Shown here: piece by piece, positions 43,518-56,140 of the stretch
Numbering within the stretch: position 1 is the stretch's first letter
Layout of the letters: every line of letters starts with the position of its first letter
NCBI GenBank assembly: GCA_015143295.1
Contig: CM026556.1
Span: 18,724,547 to 18,788,546, forward strand
Length of the DNA: 64,000 nucleotides
Origin: Tetracentron sinense
Lineage: Eukaryota > Streptophyta > Magnoliopsida > Trochodendrales > Trochodendraceae
Direction: 5' to 3'
The notes under the pieces: model-generated
Database searches by the model: none
What the model saw: the letters and a program-made list of their open reading frames with translations, nothing else
What the model was told of the DNA's origin: nothing
Translations under genes and position numbers: made by a program

Positions 43518-45109
43518 TGAAGGGAATCCAGTTAAAAAATTTATGCGGAAAACTGGATCCCGAAGATCCTTACACCATAGAAAACAAATAATACTAACTA
43601 GATATTTAAAGAATTACCTCGGTGAATGATGTTCACCGGTGAAGTACAAAACAACTCGAACCATCAGAACTCTTTGTAGAGATTTCTCGAAGAAATACTT
43701 AAAGCTCGATCCTTATTCCTCGCTATCCCTACAAAGCTTTTGAATCTTTACTTGGTCTTGAAAAAACAAAGAGAAGAAAATTGATGTTGGAGTAGACTTT
43801 CTATCTCACAAAACCCTTAGGATTCAAATCCCTAAGCTTCAATCACCTTGGAATCTCCCTAGGGTCTCACAAAAATTAGAGGAGAGATTTTTCTCTCTCT
43901 CTCTCACTCTATCTCACGGTTTGGAGGAGGGGAGAGTAAAATCCTTGAATGATTAATTATCCCACACGATTTGGGGTGTCGGGTATTAATAGATTAGAAT
44001 CTAATTCTAATCTTTCTCTAATTAGAAGTTATCCCTTAAGAGAGTTACTAATTAATGATAACTCTTATCATTAATTATAACTAATTTTCTAATTTAGGTT
44101 TCATTTTCCTAAAAGGAGTCCTTAATTAAAGGGTGTAACTAATTCCCCAGATTTTAGGAATCCCAACAAACTCCTAACAATTAGGATCCTAATCCAATTA
44201 GATACCTCTTAAGGAGTGGGCGTAAGCTATAGGGGGCGTGAGCTAGGGAGTCTTGCACTCCAAGTTTTGTAAACTTCTAATCTTATCTCATTAGTTTCTT
44301 GGTTTCCAAGATTTAATACCATGATTTAAGGATTAATTATACAATAATTATTTAATCAACAAAATCCTAATCCAATTAGGAAACTCCAAATGGGCACCCA
44401 TCCTAGGGATTTAATCTCATGGGCTTGGGCCCACTTTTAAGGTCCACTCTTTATGGGTTTTATGGATTTGCGTCAAACCCATTTACATTTATTTTGTGTT
44501 AATTAAATAATCATTAATAATATCCTTTAATTTAGATTAACTTTTAATCTAAACCATAGATTAACATTTAATCCATTTTATTAATGATTAACATTTAAAT
44601 TATAGATTAACATTTAATCTATTATTTGAGCTTGTATTTCTTATGTGAGCATCTTCACAGATTGCTCTGGGACATTCTAACCCTGACTTACCCAATGTTA
44701 TCCCATTGACCCTTAAACAGGAATAACATCGGAATTGCAAGTAACGTTAGATATCCATGTTGCAATTGAATCCTAGTGTAAGAACATTAACTATTAAGGA
44801 TTCCGCCACATAAACTTTTTAATTCAATTGATCCTTCTAATAACATTATCCCTAATGGGCCTTGGAGATTAATATACTATCTAACTCATAGCCCATTATA
44901 CATCATCCGGGTTTCCAAGACTTCTGATTAAGCCATAAAAAACAATTTCTCATGTAAAACATTTTGAGAAAAACTTTTGATAAGTATAATATATTTTAAT
45001 AAAAATATATTTCAATCTTGTTTGATTTCAAAATCACCTGTACAGAATTTAAGCTTCATCGACTGTCTTACCCAGAACTTGGATAATCTCTCAAATTAAT
45101 GAGCATGGA
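43518..45109 (-). mobile_element. Copia-family LTR K, left part
   Basis: Begins tgaagggaatcc and follows the copia C LTR block by block (gaactggatccc, ctcgaacc(a/g)tcagaactctttgtagagatttctc, gattgctctgggacattct, cttacccagaacttggataatctctcaaattaatgagcatgga), but with many differences, so it is an older relative. It is cut at 45110 by element H and resumes at 55083 as tttcttgtttgaaattt... until 55120, where LTR J cuts it again. Confidence 0.88.
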
Positions 45110-45317
45110 TGTAGCACCCCGGAACTTTATTTGACTAATGAATAGTATAATCAAAGCCAAATGGCATTCCCCGGGTTAGAATTGATCTTTATGATGACTT
45201 GGAGGGTTAATCACCCAAAGGCAGCATGAGGGAAGGGGTTTAGGACCCTAAGGATTGTGAAAATATGGTTGGAAACACCTCTAGGGGTCTGTAGGGAAAA
45301 AACAACAAAATCTAGGA

Positions 45318-45555
45318 AATACGATCGATCATAAGATAGGTGCGATCGATCGCATGCAAGCGAAATTGGCCCCAAACATTCTGGACCATATGCAATAGAT
45401 GGGATGCTAGGTGCGATAGATCACAGGGATCTGCGATCAATCACAAGAGTGTGCGATCGATCGTATATAGTAGAAAATCAGACAAAAGTGTTTAGGTTCA
45501 TGTGCGACAAATCACATCCATGTGTGATCGATCGCACTGACCCACGATCGATTAA
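45318..45555. repeat. U3 palindrome cluster, TGCGATCGATCGCA type
   Basis: Perfect copy at 45341-45354 (then directly tgca), with about seven variants (acgatcgatcat, tgcgatagatcaca, tgcgatcgatcgta, tgtgatcgatcgcac, cacgatcgatta). The palindrome is the same as in LTR A. Confidence 0.85.
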
Positions 45556-46402
45556 GGGTCCTCATTTTTGGGGAATTCTAAACCTAAGAGAGAGAAAGAG
45601 GAGAGAAAGGAAGAAGGGAAAATCCAAGGTGGGGTTGTGGATTCAAGAGGTTGAAGATCAAGAGGAACAAGATCAAGGTTGGATCTCTCCCTATTTTAAG
45701 CTTGGAGCACTTTTTCAAGAGGGATCACCCTCTATTGAGTTGGGAGCTTCAATCAAGGGTTTTTCTTCTAAGATCAAGCTTTGATCTCAAGGTTAGTACA
45801 CCCTACTAACTCACTTAGCAATAACCTAGGTTTTTCCTCTTAAAAATGATGAATTATTCTTATGCTCTTTCCCTTTCTTGAAATATATCATTTTCCCTAA
45901 TTATAAACAAGAAAAATGAAAAGTGTGGGATATATGGATGGATGTGATTGAGGCGATTGGATGCCGTGTGGATGTGTTGTGATGCGTGGTGTGATAGAAA
46001 AATGGTGGAAGGGCATTCTACAAATAATGGACATACCTTGATGTTTTGATGAAATGTATGCACTAAAAAGAGGAAAGGAAACGACTAAGAAATGTTGCAC
46101 GTCACGTGTTTGATAAAATGCCTAAACAAGGGTTAAATGGATTTAATGAAGAAGATGAACATAGGACTTATGTAATGCTTCTTATAAATGAAAAATTGAT
46201 CAAATGTGCTATATATATGTTGCCTAAATTCTCATATGATTATGTCAAGAATTGAAATGCTACACTCATGTGATCCTTCTATTCAAGCATGTCATCATGT
46301 TTACTACAATTGCTACACACACTCACGCATACATGCATGAACCGATGTTTTTAAAGTATAAGTATTTAAAAGAAAACAACAAGAGCAACAAGTGTGATTC
46401 AT

Positions 46403-46680
46403 GAAACGAATGATAATGCCGGACATTGTGCCGGTCTAGGGTAGGGCATATCGCAAGATATGTCGTACCTGGCTCACAAAACAAGCATGAATGATAAAGC
46501 CAGGCATCGGGCCGGTCAAGGGTAGGGCATATCGCATGATATGCCATACCCGGTTCACAAGAAAACAAGACAAGGAGGTTGGTGTACCATTTTCTATATA
46601 TATATTTCGTTGAAGGGAACTTACGTTCCCGGCTCACAAGTCGTTTCAAGGGCACTAACCTTTGGCTCACAAGTATACAA
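46403..46680 (+). repeat. Hairpin array of LTR H (5' copy)
   Basis: Unit 1: GGGTA-g-GGCATATC, loop gcaa, GATATGTC-g-TACCT (46439-46470). Unit 2: GGGTA-g-GGCATATC, loop gcat, GATATGCC-a-TACCC (46520-46551). Unit 3: GGGAAC, loop ttac, GTTCCC (46615-46630). The first two are preceded by a GCCGG-type dyad, and all are followed by (c)ggctcacaag. The gcaa and, in the 3' LTR, gtaa loops fit the GNRA tetraloop rule. Confidence 0.85.
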
Positions 46681-47508
46681 GCAAGTCAAGTCAAGAACAT
46701 GTCAAGAATAGGACAAGAACAAGCAAGACAAGTGATTCCAAGCAAGACAAGACAACTTGTGTGATTCTCATGAACAAGACCAAGACAAGAAAGAAGTTTT
46801 CAAACATGATGAACAAATCTTGAAAGAAACACGAAAGACTATTTTCAAGAATAAGACATGACTTTTAAAGTACAAGTTTTATCGGAGTTGTTGCATCCAT
46901 ACAAGCATGTCACGACTATTACCTTGGTTTACTTTCAATGCTATGAATGTTATATATTGCCATTATTGTTTCAATCGATGAGATGAATTATATCTTGTTG
47001 CTTTTGTTGGGAGTGTTATTGCTATTGTTAGCTAGTAGCTTGTACTCGCTGAGTATTCTATACTCAGCCATACTTTTATGTCGGCAGGTACCGAGGAAGC
47101 CCTCAACCCTAAGCTTTGGTTTGAAGAAGAGTATGTAGAGGAGAGAAAGCCTCCTATCCCAATGCAGTCGCAGGAGGATAAAGATCGGGACGTTTGGGCC
47201 TTAATTAGACTACTATTGAGCATAGTGGGCTCGATATTTCTTTTGTATTTTGATGGGTGGGCATGTCCACCTTTGACTTGATATGTTTTGTATATATTCA
47301 CTATATTCACTTGGAATATAGACCACCTTATAAAGAAAAGAAAATTTTAGTTTACGCTTTCACACTCATGTCTTAGCTTCCGCACTCTGATTATTGTAGT
47401 TATGGTATTATGTTTACCTTGTTCATTACAGGATGGTTTGGCAGGTATGAATAGTCACATCTAAAGTATCCATTAACTCGTAGGGAGTATTTTGGGGCGC
47501 GACAGAAG

Positions 47509-47562
47509 TGGTATCAGAACTCTAGGCATTAGAGTCCCTAGGGTCACTTAGAACTGATACCA
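47509..47562 (+). promoter_or_regulatory. Primer-binding site within a stem-loop
   Basis: TGGTATCAGAAC (47509-47520) is one base from the initiator tRNA-Met primer site consensus. Its first nine bases are exactly complementary to CTGATACCA at 47554-47562. Between them lie a perfect hairpin ACTCTA-ggcat-TAGAGT (47519-47535) and the palindrome CCCTAGGG (47536-47543). In RNA the primer site would be paired unless the tRNA displaces the arm. The 3' arm is also retained in element A. Confidence 0.75.
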
Positions 47563-47828
47563 AGATTGAACAAGGCATTAGAGTCACCATAAAGAGTTGT
47601 ATTCCAAGTATGGACTAACGAGTTAGTCTTAGTCCAAATTGGTTGAGGTCAACCAAACTTAGAGTCCTACTCTAGGAACACGGATTGTATGTTATGTCAT
47701 TGCTATGTATACCTCGATTTTATTGATATGTGCTTAAGTGAATATGCATTGAGTGAATTGTGAAAACTTTTACCAAATGCATATCCAAGTTAGACTCATG
47801 TTGTATTGTCGTTCTCAGGTTCTAATCA

Positions 47829-50800
47829 TGAGACACAATGCTCGGGGTCGTGGATATAACACGAGGGGCAATGGAGATGATGCTCCATCGGGTGATGAAC
47901 AACCCGACTTCACTCAAGCCTTTGCATCCATAGCTGAGACATTGGCTATGTTGACCGCAAGGCAACCTACTACTCCTCCGGCCGGCACACTTGTAACTAC
48001 TCCTCCTAATTGAGCACAAGTCAGAATAGAGGCTTTTTGGATGATGAGGCCTCCAACATTTTGTTGAAGCATTGAACCATTAGTCGCTGAAGGATGGATC
48101 TGGCAACTTGAAAAGATCTTCTCTGTGTTGACGCTTACTGAGGCAGAGAGGGTCACTTGGGCCGCCTTTATGCTTGAAGGCGAAGCCGATCTTTGGTGGA
48201 GGTCCGCACTTAGGACCCGAGAGTTGACTCGTCAAGGCCAAGAATGGAGTTGTGGTGAATTCTTGGACATCTTCTACTAGAAGTACTTCCCGATAGGGAT
48301 GAAGAAAAAGATGGAAGTTGAGTTCATTACCTTGGAACAAGGTAACATGTCGGTGGCGGCTTACGAAGCCAAATTTTCAGAGTTATCCAGGTTTGCTCCG
48401 CATATGATAGCTACCGAGGTGATGAAAGCCCAAAAATTTGAGAGGGGGTTGAAGGCCTACCTCAAGGATCGAGTTTCGATGTTCCAGCATGAGACATATG
48501 CCGAGGTAGTGGACAAAGCACTATTAGCAGAGGCTAATTCTGAAGAGTTCTTCAAGAGAAGAGGGATGGAGAAGGGTCAGTCTAGTTACTCTGTAGAGAA
48601 GAGAGCTAGAACTACGTCGTATCAGCCTTCAGGGCCAACCCAGTCACAGAAGCTATATTCTGCACCATAGGCTTTTTTCCCTTTTGCTCCACCGGCTCTG
48701 CGACCGGCTACTGCCCTTGCTCCTCGCCTTGCATTACCTTAGGCTATAGGTTATGCACCTTCCACCTATTCTTATGAGATTTGTACCCTTTGTGGAAGGA
48801 GGCATCCAGCAGGGGAATGCCGGAAAGTTACGGGAAGCTGTTTTCATTATGGTGACCAAAGCCACATAATTCGAGATTGCCCCTGACGTCATCTATCAGC
48901 TCAGTCTCAGGGAAGTAGGCCCCCTGTTAGGCAGGCATCTCAGCAGAGCTCGTCTTAGGCATTGAGGCCCTCACCATCTACCCAGCCGCCTCGTCAAACA
49001 ACTCAAGGACGAGTCTTTGCATTGTTAGAAAGGGATGCATGTGCATCGGATGATGTCGTGCAAGGTACGCAAGAATGTTAGAATTTTAAGTTGTGAATGA
49101 TTACTATTATATTACATATTCTCTAATTATACAATAGGTTACCTATGTATGGTGCGTGTTATTGTTTGAAATTTATTGATGTTAGTTATTTAATCGTACA
49201 AGTGCCTTATTAGTAAACGAATGCCTAGCCCAAGTGTTGATCGACACGGGATTTACTCACTCCTTTGTCTCACCTAGTTTTGTGAAAGGATTTGCATCCG
49301 AGTCTAGTCCGTTGGACAGGGAGTTAACCATTGCGATTCTGCTAGGCAAGTCGATTGACATGAATCGGATGTACCAAGACAATGTGGTTCAAGTGGGACA
49401 AAATGAGTTGTTAACCGACCTGATCATCCTAGATTTCTAAGACTTAGATTTCGACGTCATCCTAGGGATGGATTGGTTGTCAAACCACCACGGCCATGTC
49501 GTATGCTTTGAAAAGATGGTGAACTTCAGGCCGGAAGGAGTTAAGCCATTTCACTTTCGAGGACTAAGAGAAAGGGATATTGCTCACCTCACAGCTTTGA
49601 GCTTAGCAAACCCAGAGGCACCGAACTCCTCAGCTATTCCAGTTGTGAGTGAGTTCTTGGATGTGTTTCCGGAAGAACTTCTCGGATTGCATCTTGATAG
49701 AGAGATCGAGTTCATTGTAGTGCTTACTCCGGGCATAGCTCCAATTTCAAGAGCTCCATATAGAATGGCCCCGATTGAACTCAAAGAGTTGAAGGTGCAG
49801 TTGGACAAACTACAAAGCCTGGGTTTCATTAGATCGAGTGTGTCACCATGGGGAGCTCCGGTCCTATTTATGAAGAAGAAGGACAGGTCGATGAGAATGT
49901 GCATCGATTACAGACAGTTGAATAAAGTCACTATCAAGAATTGTTATCCTTTGCCACGGATAGACGACTTATTCGACCAGTTGTAGGGAGTGAGATTCTT
50001 CTCCAAAATTGATCTAAAGTCGGGGTATCATTAATTGAAGATCAATGAGGGAGATGTTTCGAAGATGGCTTTCAGGACTTGGTATAGGCACTACGAGTTC
50101 CTTGTTATGCCTTTTGGTTTGACGAATGCACCGGCAGCATTCATGGTTTTGATGAACCGGGTGTTTAGAACGGATCTCGATAAATGTGTTGTGTGTTCAT
50201 AGATGACATTTTGGTGTACTCCTCGATATGGAAGGATCATGATCGAGATCTTCGCCTTACTCTTGAGACACTTCGAGAGCACAAGTTGTATGCTAAGCTA
50301 AGAAAGTGTGAATTTTGGTTGGAAAATATGGCTTTTCTTGGCCATGTAGTATCGGCTGAAGGCATTTCAATTGACCCAGCAAAGATTGAGGCAGTAATGA
50401 GCTGGGAGAGGTCCAGAAGTGTCACCGAGATTCGGAGTTCCCTCGGGTTGGCAGGCTATTACCGGAGATTTGTGGAAGGATTCTCCAGTCTAGTTGCACC
50501 GCTCACTTGTCTCACGAGGAAGAATGCCAAGTTTAGTTGGAGTGACAGATGTGAAGTTAGCTTTCAGGAGATGAAGAAGCGGCTCACTATAGCTCCCGTC
50601 CTCACAGTGCCATCTGGGAGTGGAGGTTTCGTCGTTTACAGTGACGCCTGCCACATGGGATTGGGATGTGTGCTCATGCAGCACGGTAGGGTCATTGCCT
50701 ACGCCTCAAGGCAATTGAAAGAGCATGAGAAGAATTATCCCACTCACGATTTAGAACTCGCCGCGGTTGTTTTTGCCTTAAAGATTTGGCGACATTATCT

Positions 50801-52531
50801 CTATGGGGAACAGTTCGAGGTATTCACAGACCATAAAAGCTTTAAGTATTTGTTTTCCCGGAAAGAGCTAAATCTGAGGCAAAGAAGATTGGTAGAGTTT
50901 TTGAAAGACTATGAGTGCTCCATCCAATACCACCCGGGTAAAGCGAATGTGGTGGCGGATGCATTGAGTAGGAAGTCATATGGGCGAATTACACACATGA
51001 TGGTTCGAGAATGGAAGTTGTTGGAGGATGCGTCCAACCTCGACATTAGCTTCAATCCTCCTACTCATGGGCCAATGATAGCAAATATCACGATGAAGCC
51101 GTGCATCATAGATCGGATCTGGGAGTTACAAGTAGCGGATGCCGAATTGATTGCTTTCTATGATAAGGTGGTTAGCAAAGGAAGCGATGAGTTCTTCATA
51201 AATAGTGATGGGGCAATCACGTTCAAGGGTAGAATTTGTATCCCAGTTGATGTAGATCTCCGAAGAGAGATTTTGGATGAACCTCACCGGTCCAAGTATA
51301 CCGTTCACCCTGGGGGTACCAAAATGTATAGAAATCTCAAGGAGCATTTTTGGTGGCGGAACATGAAATGAGAAGTAGCGGAGTATGTATCTAGGTGCTT
51401 AGTGTGCCAGCAAGTCAAAGCCGAACACAGGAGACCGGCAAGACTTTTACAGTCCCTCCTTATTCCCGAGTGGAAATGGGAACACATCTCCATGGATTTT
51501 ATTGTGGGGTTGCCAAGGATGGCTAAAAACTCTGATGCTATATGGGTTGTGATTGACAGGTTAACTAAGTCTGCCCATTTCTTGCTGTACCGAACTACAT
51601 TCAACTCGAACCAGTTAGCTGCACTGTACATCAAAGAAATAGTTCGGTTGCACGGGGTACCAGTAAGCATCGTGTCAGATCGGGACCCTAGATTTACAAC
51701 CAGGTTCTGGAAGAGCTTTCAAAGTGCCATGGGTTCCCGACTAGACTTTAGCACGGCTTTCCATCCATAGACCGATGGGCAAACCGAGAGAGTGAATCAG
51801 GTGATAGAAGACATGCTCCGAGCTTGTATGCTAGATTTTAAGGGTAGTTGGGAAGATCACCTGCCCTTGGTTGAATTCGCTCACAATAATAGTTATCAAG
51901 CAAGCATTCAAATGGCTTCTTTTGAGGCTTTGTACGGGAGAAGTTGTAGATCCCCGTTGTATTGGGATGAAGTCGGAAAAAGAAAAGTGTTGGGCCCTGA
52001 ATTGATTGAGCAGACTACTGATAGGGTCAAGCTTATCCGGGAAAGACTGAAGGCTGCACAGGATCACCAAAAGAGCTATGCAGATAACCGAAGGAGAGAT
52101 CTTGAATTTCGAGTTGGCGACTTGGTTTTGTCAAGATTTCACCGACCAAGGGTGTTATGAGATTCGGGAAGAGAGGCAAGCTCAGCCTTAGATATGTGGG
52201 TCCGTTCGAGATCATCACTAGAGTCGGTGAGGTGGCTTACCGTGTTGCCTTACCCACTCATATGGCAACGGTTCACAATGTATTTCATGTTTCTATACTT
52301 CGGAAATATATCCCGGACCTATCCCATGTCATTGAACTTGATCAGGTAGAAATCCATGAGGATCTCACACTAATTGAGCAACTAGTGCATATCTTGAACA
52401 GACGAGATCAAGTCTTGCGAAATAAGACCATTCCCTTAGTCCTAGTAAGATTGCAACACCATTTGAGGGAAGAGGTTACATGTGAGCGAGAGGCTGAAGT
52501 GATGGAGAAATATCCTCGACTGTTTGATTAG
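47829..52531 (+). pseudogene. Element H gag-pol polyprotein, broken
   Basis: Gag from ATG 47829 (MRHNARGRGYN...GDEQPDFTQAFASIAETLAML), with stops at 48011 and 48064 and a zinc knuckle changed to CFHYGDQSHIIRDC (second Cys lost) near 48840. Protease LIDTGFTHSFVS (49237). RT 49468-50180, then a short deletion before [11 protein letters not shown] (50188) shifts the frame; 50184-51371 is open for 395 residues (RT end, RNase [12 protein letters not shown], integrase zinc region). Stop at 51369, then the integrase core to FHP-stop-TDGQTERVN (51768). A shift near 52130 precedes GPFEIITRVGEVAYR and a C-terminal chromodomain-like tail (HILNRRDQVLRNKTIPLVLV) ending at 52531. The domain order and tail indicate a Tekay/Del-type chromovirus. 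Not translatable as it stands. Confidence 0.9.
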
Positions 52532-52605
52532 AACTTTGATGACCTCTTTTGTAATTTCTTGATGTTTGAACATGTATGTCCCATCCTAATTTTGAGGACG
52601 AAATT

Positions 52606-52622
52606 TTTTTAAGGGGTGAGGA
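52606..52622 (+). other. Polypurine tract of element H
   Basis: The run aaggggtgagga follows attttttt and abuts the 3' LTR at 52623. It is preceded by gaggacgaaatt, a text also found before the LTRs of F (aggaagaaattt) and E (on the minus strand). Confidence 0.75.
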
Positions 52623-52834
52623 TGTAACACCCTCGAACTTTATTTGACTAATGAATAGTATAATCAAAGCCAAATGGCATTCCCCGGGTTAGAATTGATG
52701 TTTATGATGACTTGGAGGGTTAATCACCCAAGGGCAGCATGAGGGAAGGGGTTTAGGACCCTAAGGATTGTGAAAATAAGGTTGGAAACACCTCTATGGG
52801 TCTGCAGGGGAAAAACAACAAAATCTGGGAAGTG

Positions 52835-53096
52835 CGATCGATCGCAAGATAGGTGCAATCGATCGTATGCAGGTGAAATTGGCCCCAAACATTCTGGACC
52901 ATATGCGATAGATGGGATGCCAGGTGTGACAGATCGCAGGGATCTACGATCGATTGCAAGAGTGTGTGATCAATCGCATGCAGGGGGAAATCAGAAAAAA
53001 GTATTTGGGTTCATGTGTGACAGATCGCATCCATGTGCGATCGATTGCACTGACCTGCAATCGATCGCAGTTAATTGTGCGATCGATCGCACGTGA
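52835..53096. repeat. U3 palindrome cluster of 3' LTR H
   Basis: At least eight copies of the tgcgatcgatcgca motif, most with one or two transitions (tgcaatcgatcgta, tgtgatcaatcgca, tgcgatcgattgca, tgcaatcgatcgca). Differences are mainly C/T and G/A, as expected from decay of methylated sites. Confidence 0.8.
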
Positions 53097-53994
53097 TAGC
53101 TAATGCCAAATTTAAGGGTTTTAAACCCTTGACCTATTAAGAGTCCTCATTTTTGAGGATTTCTAAACCTAAAGGAGTGAAAGGAAGAAGGGAAAATCCA
53201 AGGTGGGGTTGTAGATTCAAGATGTTGAAGATCAAGAGGAACAAGATCAAGGTTGGATCTCTCCCCATTTTAAGCTTGGAGCACTTTTTCAAGAGGGATC
53301 ACCCTCTATTGAGTTGGGAGCTTCAATCAAGGGTTTTTCTTCCAAGATCAAGCTTTGATCTCAAGGTTAGTACTCCCTACTAACTCACTTAGCAATAACC
53401 TAGGTTTTTCCTCTTGAAAATGATGAATGATTCTTATGTTCTTTCCCTTTCTTGAAATATATTATTTTCCCTAATTATAAAAAAGAAAAATGAAAAGTGT
53501 GGGATGTATGGATGGATGTGATCGAGGCGATTGGATGCCGTGTGGATGTGTTGTGATGCGTGGTGTGATAGAAAAATGGTGGAAGGGCATTCTACAAATA
53601 ATGGACATACCTTGATATTTTGATGAAATGTATGCACTAAGAAGAGAAAAGGAAATGACTAAGAAATGTTGCATGCCATGTGTTTGATAAAATGCATATA
53701 CAAGGGTTTAATGGATTTAATGAAGAAGATGAAAATAGGAGTTATGTAATGCTTCTTATAAATGAAAAATTGATCAAATGTGCTATATGTTGCTTAAATT
53801 CTGATATGATTATGTCAAGAATTGAAATGCTACACTCATGTGATCATTCTATTCAAGCATGTCATCATGTTTACTACAATTGCTACACAAACTCATGCAT
53901 GCATGCATGAACCGATTTTTTTAAAGTATAAGTATTTGAAAGAAAACAACAAGAACAACAAGTGTGATTTTACGAAACGAATGATAATGCCGGA

Positions 53995-54255
53995 CATCGG
54001 GTCAGTCAAGGGTAGGGCGTATCGCAAGATATGTAATACTTGGCTCACAAGGAAAACAAGCATGAATGATAAAGCCGGACATCGGGCTGATCAAAGGTAG
54101 GGCATATCGTAAGATATATCATACCTGGCTCCCAAGAAAACAAGACAAGGAGGTTGGTGTACCATTTTCTATTTATATATTTCGTTGAAGGGAACTTACG
54201 TTCCCGGCTCACAAGTAGTTTCAAGGGCACTAACCTCTGGCTCACAAGTATACAA
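53995..54255 (+). repeat. Hairpin array of 3' LTR H
   Basis: Same three units as 46403-46680 with drift: gggcgtatcgcaagatatgtaa (stem damaged), gggcatatcgtaagatatatca, and ggaacttacgttcc intact. Confidence 0.75.
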
Positions 54256-55082
54256 CCAAGTCAAGTCAAGAACATATCAAAAATATGACAAGAACAAGCA
54301 AGACAAGTGATTCCAAGCAAGACAAGACAACATGTGTGATTCTCACAAACAAGACCAAGACAAGAAACAAGTTTTCAAACATGACGAGCAAGTTTTGAAA
54401 GAAACACGAAAGGCTATTTTCAAGAATAAGACTTGACTTTTAAAGTACAAGTTTTACCGGAGTTTTTGCATCCATGCAAGCATGTCACGACTATTACCTT
54501 GCCTTACTTTCAATGCTATGAATGTCATATATTGCCATTATTGTTTCAATCGATGTGATGAATTATATCTTGTTGCTTTTGTTGCGAGTGTTATTGCTAT
54601 TGTTAGCTAGTAACTTGTACTCGTTGAGTATTTCATACTCAACCGTACTTTTATGTCGGTAGGTACCGAGGAAGCCCTCAACCCTGAGGCTTGGGTTAAG
54701 GAAGAGTATGTAGAGGAGAGAGAGCCTCCTATCGCGATGCAGTCGCAGGAGGATAGAGATCGCGACGTTTGGCCTTACTTAGACTAATATTGAGCATAGT
54801 GGGCTCGATATTTCTTTTGTATGTTGATGGGTGGGCGTGTCCACCTTCGACTTTATATGTTTTGTATATATTCACTATATTCACTTGGAATACAGACCAC
54901 CTTATAAAGAAAAGAAAATTTTGGTTTACGCTTCCGCACTCATGTCTTAGTTTCTGCACTCTGGTTATTGTAGTTATGGTATTATGTTTACCTTGTTCAT
55001 TACAGGATGGTTTGGCAGGTATGAATAGTCACCTCCAAAGTATCCCTTAACTCCTAGGGGTATTTTGGGGTGCGGAAATGGA

Positions 55083-55120
55083 TTTCTTGTTTGAAATTTA
55101 TCATGACTCAAATAGCTTTC
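55083..55120 (-). mobile_element. Copia-family LTR K, continuation
   Basis: tttcttgtttgaaatttatcatgactcaaatagctttc matches 16008-16045 of copia C's LTR and completes the fragment broken at 45109. It stops at 55120, where LTR J begins. Confidence 0.8.
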
Positions 55121-55589
55121 TGTCATGACTCGTCTTAAACTTAGCATTTCACTCATGAAATGTAAGAGTTATCCGTCCGTGAGATTTTTTTTTTCTCGTA
55201 TAATGCGGAAGCGTAAAATACCAAGGGAATTAAAAATTTTAAACCCTTCTTGTCTTTCCATACGCAATAGCCATCATAACCATGTCCAAAATTAAAGTTA
55301 AGGTTTACATAACCAGTTTAATGACATCCAAATGAACATATAACAAAATATAACATCAAAATCAAAAAGCAACTCCGCCCTTCTTCGAATGTCACTTTCA
55401 AGTTGTTCTTTTACTGTTTATCTGGAGACATAAAAGGTCAGTGAGATATGAAGCCCAATAAGAATATTCCGAGATATCATGCTAAGTAACAAGAATGAAT
55501 AAGCATAACAATATATATAATATTAAAACTTTTAATATTATTTTCAACATTTCTTTTAAATATCTATTACTCAGATCCAGTTTATCTTA

Positions 55590-56140
55590 ACTTTGCCTCT
55601 CAAGATGATCCCTGAAAGGTACACCTCTTTAGACTCATTCCGTCTTGGAGTTTGACCCCTCATGAAGTATTTCATTCCGTCTCGGAGCCATCATTACTCC
55701 TCATGAAGTATTGTCGAACGACCTTCCTTTACCTCATCACTATCTTGAGACAATTTTAAGATAAACATTATTTATCTTTTCATTTATTTTTTAGACTTAT
55801 CTTACTCCTGTCTCTCAAGATGATCGCCGAACGGTATTCCCTTTTGGGGCTCACCCATCTGTCTTGGGATTATCCTTAACCTCTCAAGATGATTGCCAAA
55901 CGGTATTCCCTTTTGGGGCTCACTCATCTGTCTTGAGACCTAAGATAAATATTCATTTTTCTTTTATCTTTTTACTTTATTTCCGACTTATCTTAATCAT
56001 GTCTCTCAAGATGATCGCCGAACGGTATTCCCTTTTGGGACTCACCCATCTGTCTTGAGATTTTCCTTAACCCCTCAAGATGATTGCCGAACGGTCTTCC
56101 CTTTTGGGGCTCACTCATCTGTCTTGAAACCCTTTATAAG
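55590..56140 (-). repeat. Hairpin-unit array of LTR J
   Basis: Four good units of about 60 bp (starting about 55814, 55881, 56000 and 56069) and two degenerate ones (55600-55740). Each runs ctctcaagatgatcgccgaacgg ... ctcacccatctgtcttgag. The ends CTCAAGA and TCTTGAG are inverted repeats, extended by ATGA/TCAT across a 3-base bulge. Middle part tcccttttgggg is constant. Confidence 0.75.

Larger units (their letters stand above)
45110..47504 (+). mobile_element. 5' LTR of element H
   Basis: TGTAGCACCCC ... GGGGCGCGACA, 2395 bp. U3 palindromes at 45318-45555; hairpins at 46439-46470, 46520-46551 and 46615-46630; conserved terminal block 'gtactcgctgagtattctatactcagcc' at about 47042. Compared with the 3' LTR it lacks about 75 bp after gatcgatt at 45548, including the probable TATA region. 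Confidence 0.93.
45110..55077 (+). mobile_element. Full-length chromovirus H (TSD ATGGA)
   Basis: Complete plus-strand Ty3/gypsy element: 5' LTR 45110-47504, primer site 47509-47520, gag-pol remnant 47829-52531, polypurine tract 52606-52622, 3' LTR 52623-55077. Duplicated target ATGGA at 45105-45109 and 55078-55082, inside copia-family LTR K. The 3' terminus reads gcggaa where the 5' LTR has gcgaca, a secondary change. LTR-LTR similarity is high but with a 60-bp length difference caused by a deletion near 45548 in the 5' copy. Confidence 0.95.
52623..55077 (+). mobile_element. 3' LTR of element H
   Basis: 2455 bp, TGTAACACCC to GTGCGGAA. Palindromes at 52835-53096, including a perfect tgcgatcgatcgca at about 53077-53090; hairpins at 53998-54250. 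Weak TATA-like ctattaaga at about 53125. Less eroded than the 5' copy in U3. Confidence 0.92.

Noticed and set aside
55590-56140. Small coding gene in LTR J (64-residue frame)
   Set aside because: The frame is the hairpin array read through twice. No start context and no homology.
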